Under the pieces are notes generated by a model. That model saw only the letters and a list, made by a program, of their open reading frames with translations. It was not told the origin of the DNA and searched no databases. A DNA stretch of 50,005 nucleotides from Clostridiales bacterium (lineage in GTDB: Bacteria; Bacillota; Clostridia; Caldicoprobacterales; DTU083): assembly GCA_012838915.1 (NCBI GenBank), contig DUOI01000004.1:1-50005 (forward strand). Reading direction: 5' to 3'. The number at the start of each line of letters is the position of its first letter. Positions within the stretch are counted from its first letter, which is position 1. Below, piece by piece: positions 44,255-50,005 of this stretch. A program made the position numbers and the translations under genes.

Positions 44255-44284
44255 TAGACTTCGACAGAAAAGATGTTATATAAT
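44255..44284 (+). promoter_or_regulatory. rpiA promoter with 0A box between -35 and -10
   Basis: TAGACT (44255-44260), 18 bases, perfect TATAAT (44279-44284). A perfect 0A heptamer TTCGACA at 44260-44266 touches the -35 and lies in the spacer, where Spo0A~P would block RNA polymerase. Confidence 0.5.
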
Positions 44285-44336
44285 ATGAAATTGAATTGAG
44301 CGGTTGTTAATGGAATGGAAGAAGGAGGGTTTTTTT

Positions 44337-45044
44337 TTGAAATCGGTTTCCAGTAATAAAGAATTAAAAAAAATGGTAGGCTTACGCGCAGCAGATTTGG
44401 TGAAGGACGGTATGAAGATCGGAATCGGTACCGGTTCCACCGTTGCTTTTTTTATCGAGGAGCTTGGCAGAAGGGTAAAGGAAGAAGGTTTACGCATCCA
44501 AGGAGTACCTACATCCCTCGGAACCAGGCTGCTTTGCCTTGAACAGGGTATTCCGTTGATGGATGTCACCCGATGTGATCATTTGGATTTGACAATTGAC
44601 GGAGCTGATGAAATTGACCCTTCCCTCAATGCCATTAAAGGCGGGGGAGCTGCTCATACCAGTGAGAAGATTATTGCCTCCATGGCAGACCAATTTATCC
44701 TGATAGCAGATAAAACCAAGATGGTCTCCTCCCTTTGCAGAAAATTTCCATTACCTGTTGAAGTAATCCCTGCTGCCCTTTCATTTGCAAAGAAGCAAAT
44801 CCGCCTATTGGGCGGTATTCCGGAAATCCGCGATGCTGCACGCAAGGATGGTCCTGTCATAACCGACAATGGCAATTTAATACTGGATATTAAATTTCCC
44901 CATCCTCCCAATGATTTGGAATTGTTGGATGCCCAGTTGAAAAAGATACCCGGCCTTCTTGAGACCGGGCTGTTTTTGGGAATTGCTAAAAAAGCTTTAA
45001 TTGGTTATCAGGATACCGTTGAAGTAGTGTCTCCCAAAGGATAA
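44337..45044 (+). CDS. rpiA: Ribose-5-phosphate isomerase A
   Basis: Interconverts ribose-5-phosphate and ribulose-5-phosphate, 235 aa. Motifs: IGIGTGSTVAFFIEEL, LDLTIDGADEIDP, IKGGGAAHTSEKI and ADKTKMV. AAGGAGGG at 44322-44329 selects TTG 44337, after a run of eight T. B. subtilis has the unrelated RpiB at this place in the ywl cluster, so this is a non-homologous replacement. Confidence 0.95.
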   Translation: MKSVSSNKELKKMVGLRAADLVKDGMKIGIGTGSTVAFFIEELGRRVKEEGLRIQGVPTSLGTRLLCLEQGIPLMDVTRCDHLDLTIDGADEIDPSLNAIKGGGAAHTSEKIIASMADQFILIADKTKMVSSLCRKFPLPVEVIPAALSFAKKQIRLLGGIPEIRDAARKDGPVITDNGNLILDIKFPHPPNDLELLDAQLKKIPGLLETGLFLGIAKKALIGYQDTVEVVSPKG

Positions 45045-45152
45045 TTTTCACACAAGTGCTTCATACTAAATAAAGGTATCTCTACTGAGAACAATTGCTT
45101 AAGGGCATTATTTATGATAAATCCATATATTCCAGACAAGGGGGAAAACTAG

Positions 45153-45782
<630 letters not shown>

Positions 45783-46102
45783 ATCTGTTTTATCAGCTAA
45801 GCTTCGAATATTCAAATAGAGGATTAATCCACCATAATCAGTAAAGGTGAACAGATTGCTTTTTGAAGTGGACTTCAATATGAGAATAAGCGCTCTGCCA
45901 TATAATTGGCAGAGCTTTTTTTTGTGCATCCGGCGTTGAAAAAATTCCTATCCACAAAACTCATTTGAGAATCCAATCGTACAAATATGTATACAGCAGC
46001 TGATGTATATCCTGTAAAAATCCATTGATGAACCTTATTCATGTATACATGACAGAAAATCAGGCAATAATTTGGTTAGATGACAGAACAAAGAGGTGCA
46101 AT
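45783..46102 (+). other. 320-base intergenic region between upp and ywmB
   Basis: It contains an inverted repeat TTGAAGT-GG-ACTTCAA (45863-45878), the terminator at 45892-45923, a single one-mismatch DnaA box CTATCCACA (45948-45956) and a palindromic ATGTATACAT near 46040. No gene and no clear promoter for ywmB is visible. Confidence 0.55.
45892..45923 (+). terminator. Rho-independent terminator after upp
   Basis: Perfect stem GCTCTGCCA / TGGCAGAGC, six-base loop, then eight T. Confidence 0.92.
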
Positions 46103-46882
46103 ATGAAAAATCATTCAAAGTTTTTTTCGGCTTTATTATTGATAATGCTATTATTGATATCTGTTTTTGTTTTCCTGTTGGAAAACGCTTCTGCTGCAAC
46201 AGCTGCTCCTTTGGATGCATTAAGGAATGAAATCAGGCAGCATTTCAGCAAAGTGGAAGGAAGGCTGGTGGAAACCCGGATCAGTGGATGGGTCAAGGTA
46301 CAGCACAGTGGGATTCAACTGCCGGTATTGCTGGAAAAGGCCCGGGATCTGCTGTCCCTTTTAGGGCAGGATGTGCAGGCCCAAATTCATTCGGAGGAAA
46401 CAGCAAATTATCGCCGGGTAAAGGTATCTGCTCAAACAGATGGCGTGGAATACATTATTCACTTATACAACAGCGCAACGGATGAAAGTGAAAATCATAC
46501 CTATGTTATAGCAGAGGCGTATACGGATTCCGGCTCTATAGACTGTGAAAGCGCGGCATATGCAAAAGTAGAGGAAATGCTGAGTAAATATGATAAATCT
46601 CCCCTTATTGGAACGACCTATTCTGCTGCCGTTCCTGGGAAGCTGAAGGGTAAGCGGATGGAGCAAATTGCCAGGCAGCTTTTTGACAGCCTGGATGCAG
46701 ACATTGTAGAGTTAAGCCGGGATACAGACTGGATCAGCCTGACGGGTTACAGCAATCGGATTGGCGGCGGACTGGATTCAATAAATGGGAGGTTTAATCT
46801 GAATATTGCGCTTCGCTATCATTCTTATGAGGATAAAACTTATATCTGTCTGGGCACTCCTGTCATCTCCATTCCCTATTAA
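46103..46882 (+). CDS. ywmB: YwmB family (DUF1779) secreted protein
   Basis: Exported protein of 259 aa, function unknown. It has an N-terminal signal or anchor (about 8-33, LLLIMLLLISVFVFLL) and a YwmB/DUF1779 fold with the terminal ISLTGYSNRI and LNIALRYHSYEDKTYICLG. AAAGAGGTG selects ATG 46103. It lies directly before murA and spoIID, the same order as ywmB-murAA-spoIID in B. subtilis, which suggests a wall-related role. Confidence 0.88.
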   Translation: MKNHSKFFSALLLIMLLLISVFVFLLENASAATAAPLDALRNEIRQHFSKVEGRLVETRISGWVKVQHSGIQLPVLLEKARDLLSLLGQDVQAQIHSEETANYRRVKVSAQTDGVEYIIHLYNSATDESENHTYVIAEAYTDSGSIDCESAAYAKVEEMLSKYDKSPLIGTTYSAAVPGKLKGKRMEQIARQLFDSLDADIVELSRDTDWISLTGYSNRIGGGLDSINGRFNLNIALRYHSYEDKTYICLGTPVISIPY

Positions 46883-46944
46883 GCACCTGAATTTAATATC
46901 CACAAGGCAGTAACACGTAAAATGGAAATGCAGGAGGCATTGGT

Positions 46945-48195
46945 ATGGCAAGTTTTTTGGTTACAAACAGCGGTCCATTGAAGGGAAAGGTCACTATCAA
47001 TGGAGCGAAAAATTCAGTTCTTCCGATTATGGCAGCTTCTCTGCTCTCAGACGGCATCATCACATTGGAAGATGTTCCCTTGCTGGAAGATGTTAATGTA
47101 ATGTGCCGGTTGCTGGAACATTTCGGCATATGCTTAAAATGGGATAATAAAACACTTTACATAGATAACAGCCAAATCAAACCTAAACCGGCTCCCTATG
47201 AGCTGGTCAGGAAAATGCGGGCTTCTTTTTTGATTATGGGCCCCATATTAACCCGTTTTGGAAATGTGAAAATCTCCCTGCCCGGGGGCTGTGCCATCGG
47301 AACACGGCCGATTGATCTTCACCTGAAAGGACTTGCTGCCATCGGGGCGGATATTACATTGGGGCATGGCTATATAGAAGCCAGGGCCCAAAGATTGGTC
47401 GGAAGCAGGATATATCTGGATTTCCCCAGTGTAGGGGCAACTGAAAACATAATCATGGCCGCTGCTTTGGCAGACGGACTTACCATCATAGAGAACGCAG
47501 CTGAAGAACCGGAAATCATAGATTTAGCCAATTTTATCAATGCTATGGGCGGGCGTGTAAGGGGAGCAGGCACGGACACGATAAAAATAGAAGGTGTAGG
47601 CAGGCTTTCCGGTTGTACTCATACCATTATCCCGGACAGGATAGAGGCAGGTACATTTATGGTAGCAGCTGCTATCACGGGTGGAGATATAATTTTAACC
47701 AATGTGATAAGTGATCATTTGAGACCGGTGGAAGCCAAATTAAAAGAGGCGGGAATACAAATTGAATCAGTGGAAGAAGGAATCCGGGTTTATAAAAATG
47801 GTCCTCTGAATACACTGGACTTAAAGACACTTCCATATCCGGGTTTTCCGACAGACATGCAGGCCCAGATGATGGCTCTTATGTGTACTTTGCCGGGAAC
47901 CAGCATGATCACCGAAACCGTATTTGAAAACCGGTATATGCATGTCAGTGAGTTGAAGCGGCTGGGTGCCAAAATAAAAATCGAGGGAAGAAGTGCGATA
48001 ATAGAAGGCGTGGACCGGCTTCAAGGTGCCCAGGTAAAGTCAACAGACCTTCGGGCAGGAGCTGCCCTTTTGCTGGCAGGGATGTTTGCAGACGGCACCA
48101 CGGAGGTATCGGACATTCACCACATTGACCGAGGATATGAAAGAATTGATGAAAAATTGCGATCCTTGGGCGCAAACATCAAGCGGCTGAATTAG
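46945..48195 (+). CDS. murA: UDP-N-acetylglucosamine 1-carboxyvinyltransferase
   Basis: First committed step of peptidoglycan synthesis, 416 aa. NGAKNSVLPIMAASLL at the N-terminus and the active-site loop LPGGCAIGTRPIDLHL with Cys116, the residue alkylated by fosfomycin, so the enzyme should be sensitive. SD CAGGAGG. A one-mismatch DnaA box ATATCCACA lies at 46896-46904 upstream. Confidence 0.96.
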   Translation: MASFLVTNSGPLKGKVTINGAKNSVLPIMAASLLSDGIITLEDVPLLEDVNVMCRLLEHFGICLKWDNKTLYIDNSQIKPKPAPYELVRKMRASFLIMGPILTRFGNVKISLPGGCAIGTRPIDLHLKGLAAIGADITLGHGYIEARAQRLVGSRIYLDFPSVGATENIIMAAALADGLTIIENAAEEPEIIDLANFINAMGGRVRGAGTDTIKIEGVGRLSGCTHTIIPDRIEAGTFMVAAAITGGDIILTNVISDHLRPVEAKLKEAGIQIESVEEGIRVYKNGPLNTLDLKTLPYPGFPTDMQAQMMALMCTLPGTSMITETVFENRYMHVSELKRLGAKIKIEGRSAIIEGVDRLQGAQVKSTDLRAGAALLLAGMFADGTTEVSDIHHIDRGYERIDEKLRSLGANIKRLN

Positions 48196-48287
48196 GCTGA
48201 TATGTTATGATTAAATATACATGTTCTAAAGGCAGCGATCCCTTCATAAAATGATTAAGTACATTCAGAGAAAAGAGGGATCGGCAT

Positions 48288-49298
48288 ATGAGGCTGACGC
48301 CAAAAGGTATCTTGTTTGCGGCTTTGATACTGCTGCTGTTCATTTCTGTTCTGACTAGATTAAATTCCAAAGAAAATCCTGCCGACTATCAGGAATACGG
48401 ACAACCGGCAGAGCCGAATGAAATCATAATTATAACCGACACAAAAGAAGAAGTGATTTCGATGTATAATCATCGGGATAAGAAGCTGGTAAAAATGCCC
48501 ATGGAGGAATATTTGACAGGCGTAATAGCGGGTGAAATGCCGGCTTCATATGAATTGGAAGCATTGAAGGCTCAGACGGTAGCAGCCAGAACCCTGGTGG
48601 TTCATCAGATGCCTGAATACGGAGGCAGGGGCTGCAACAAGCATCCGGATGCTGATGTTTGCAGCTCATATGCCCATTGTCAGGAGTGGATATCCCGGGA
48701 TCAGATGCGGAAGAACTGGGGAGAGGATTTTGAGAATAATCTTATTAAAATCCAGCAGGCGGTCCAGCAAACCAAGGGGTTAATTATGACATATAATGAA
48801 AAAGCCATTGAGGTCTTTTATCATTCTACCAGCAACGGAAAAACTGAAGAAGTAAGCGAGGTGTTCTCCAACCCACTGCCCTATTATACTTCCGTGGACA
48901 GTACAGGCGATGAGAACGCTCCCATGTTTGAAGGCAGTGTAACCCTGACAAACAGAAAATTCTCAGAAATATTTGAATCCAGGTATGGTGTTAAGCTGGA
49001 TTCTGACAATCTGGCGTCCCAGATAAAAATAAACAGCTATACCGACAGCGGAAGAATCCGGGATATTACCGTAGGAGGAAAGAAAATGCGGGCAACGGAG
49101 TTTCGGCTGCTTTATGGTTTAAATTCCACCGACATCACCTTTGTTTTTGGAAAGGACAGCATCACCATGAAAACCAAGGGATTCGGGCATGGTGTCGGAA
49201 TGAGCCAGGCAGGAGCGAACCGAATGGCTCAGCAGGGATACAGCTATAAGGAAATACTTCAGCACTACTATAAAGGTGTGGAAATAACCCATTATTAA
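48288..49298 (+). CDS. spoIID: Stage II sporulation protein D
   Basis: Membrane-anchored lytic transglycosylase of the engulfment machinery, acting with SpoIIM and SpoIIP, 336 aa. It has an N-terminal transmembrane segment (about 7-24), the catalytic Glu in GVIAGEMPASYELEALKAQ, the Cys/His insert GCNKHPDADVCSSYAHC typical of zinc-binding clostridial SpoIID, and GFGHGVGMSQAGANRMA. SD AAAAGAGGG. A sigma-E promoter is expected upstream, but I found only a weak -10 (CATAAAAT at 48245-48252). Confidence 0.96.
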   Translation: MRLTPKGILFAALILLLFISVLTRLNSKENPADYQEYGQPAEPNEIIIITDTKEEVISMYNHRDKKLVKMPMEEYLTGVIAGEMPASYELEALKAQTVAARTLVVHQMPEYGGRGCNKHPDADVCSSYAHCQEWISRDQMRKNWGEDFENNLIKIQQAVQQTKGLIMTYNEKAIEVFYHSTSNGKTEEVSEVFSNPLPYYTSVDSTGDENAPMFEGSVTLTNRKFSEIFESRYGVKLDSDNLASQIKINSYTDSGRIRDITVGGKKMRATEFRLLYGLNSTDITFVFGKDSITMKTKGFGHGVGMSQAGANRMAQQGYSYKEILQHYYKGVEITHY

Positions 49299-49320
49299 CG
49301 GTATAAAACCGGCTCTGCCT

Positions 49321-49348
49321 GTATAAATGCCCAAAAAGTGGCAACAAT
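49321..49348 (+). promoter_or_regulatory. Sigma-F-type promoter for spoIIQ
   Basis: GTATA (49321-49325), 14 bases, GGCAACAAT (49340-49348), a full match to GGnnAnAnT. Transcription would start almost at the SD, so the leader would be very short. Confidence 0.7.
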
Positions 49349-49369
49349 ACAGGTGGAGGTGTACTGATA

Positions 49370-50005
49370 ATGGAAAAAGAAACCTGGAGACAAAGGCTGA
49401 AAAAGGTATTCAATAAAAAAAGACTGATTGTATTAATGGATAAATTTGGTTTTTATTTAATTCTGCTTATATGTCTGGGGATAATCGGTGTGACTGCGAT
49501 TTTGACCCGGGGAGGCAGAGGAAACCAGCCCATCACCGGCGAGGAGCAAAGCCCGCCAAATGTCCGGATGGAAGACGAGGCTTTAGACAATGCGTCTGAG
49601 AACGATATTGATATTATAATTACTGATATTTCGGATGAGGAATCTGCTCCTGCCAATACAGCAGAGGAATTGGAGGCAGGAGCCAAGGATACACCCAAAG
49701 AAGACTATAAGGAGCCGCCTTCCCAAACTGAAGATGATGCAGAAAATTCGAAAGATAACCCCGAAGACACCGGCAAAAAGACGGAAGAAGAGGATGTTCC
49801 CGCTTCTGCCACGGATCAGTCCGGTTCACTGATTGAAATGGCTATGCCCGTTAACGGACAGCTTATTCGGCCTTATTCTGCCGAGGAATTGGTATATTCC
49901 CCGACCTTGAAGGAGTGGACCACTCATACAGGTATTGATATTGCAGGTCCGTTGGGCGGAGAAGTGAGAGCGGCGCTGGACGGTGTGGTAGACAGAATAA
50001 TAGAA
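49370..50005 (+). CDS. spoIIQ: Stage II sporulation protein Q / M23-family protein, cut by window end
   Basis: The first 212 residues of a membrane-anchored LytM/M23 protein; the stop is outside the window. One transmembrane segment (about 27-47), a long acidic linker (about 50-155), then the start of the peptidase domain with HTGIDIAGPLGGEVRAALDG. In known sporulators SpoIIQ on the forespore side binds SpoIIIAH. The first metal motif HxxxD is intact, as in clostridial SpoIIQ and unlike B. subtilis SpoIIQ, which lacks key zinc ligands. SD GGTGGAGGTG. Assignment rests on the fold, spoIID next door and the sigma-F promoter. Confidence 0.88.
   Translation, partial: MEKETWRQRLKKVFNKKRLIVLMDKFGFYLILLICLGIIGVTAILTRGGRGNQPITGEEQSPPNVRMEDEALDNASENDIDIIITDISDEESAPANTAEELEAGAKDTPKEDYKEPPSQTEDDAENSKDNPEDTGKKTEEEDVPASATDQSGSLIEMAMPVNGQLIRPYSAEELVYSPTLKEWTTHTGIDIAGPLGGEVRAALDGVVDRIIE

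Noticed and set aside
48224-48252. Sigma-E promoter for spoIID
   Set aside because: CATAAAAT is an acceptable -10, but the bases 14 upstream (TTCTAAA) do not match the sigma-E -35.

Overview
The window looks like chromosome of an anaerobic, endospore-forming member of the class Clostridia. The evidence is the dense set of sporulation and germination genes (spo0A, spoIIR, spoIID, spoIIQ, spmAB, sleB-ypeB, sspF, ytvI, DUF3794/LysM), a bacterial 2[4Fe-4S] ferredoxin, a T-box leader, Gram-positive ribosome binding sites and frequent TTG starts. I could not identify the species. No rRNA, tRNA, CRISPR array, phage or insertion sequence is visible, and all genes except abrB lie on the + strand, as expected for one replication arm.

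Layout. 0-4 kb: a DUF438/hemerythrin/PAS protein, then darA (c-di-AMP receptor), holB, ricT and a ferredoxin. 4-10 kb: a large SpoIID-like wall protein with three nearly identical peptidoglycan-binding repeats, then a complete four-gene dTDP-L-rhamnose set (rfbD, rfbA, rfbC, rfbB). 10-13 kb: a CcdA/TlpA thiol-redox pair, tRNA methyltransferase trmN6 and rsmI. 13-17 kb: abrB on the - strand, spmAB, comB and a GNAT-like gene. 17-22 kb: a methionine T-box with metG, then tatD, yabE and rsmA. 22-27 kb: a hypothetical gene, spo0A, a noncoding stretch with a DnaA-box cluster, a degenerate phosphohexomutase homologue and a zinc-ribbon protein. 27-34 kb: veg, a DUF3794/LysM spore protein, ispE with an NTP-transferase, spoIIR, sleB-ypeB and sspF. 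34-46 kb: murI, rho, ytvI, rpmE, yqhQ, prmC, prfA, a ZIP transporter, sua5, ywlE, rpiA and upp. 46-50 kb: ywmB, murA, spoIID and a spoIIQ cut by the window end.

How the genes fit together. The backbone is the origin-proximal housekeeping synteny known from Bacillus subtilis (yaa/yab genes on one side, ywl/ywm-type genes on the other), here joined in one block with sporulation genes in between. Regulatory sequences I can read support a sporulation circuit. Perfect 0A-box heptamers lie upstream of spo0A and downstream of the abrB promoter. Another overlaps a sigma-H-type promoter at the SpoIID-like gene, and others precede a hypothetical gene, the zinc-ribbon gene and rpiA. spoIIR and spoIIQ carry sigma-F-type promoters with the same 14-base spacer.

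The least explained part is 22.4-27 kb around spo0A: DnaA boxes, competing inverted repeats, a phosphohexomutase fold that has lost its catalytic motifs, and two uncharacterised proteins with 0A boxes upstream.
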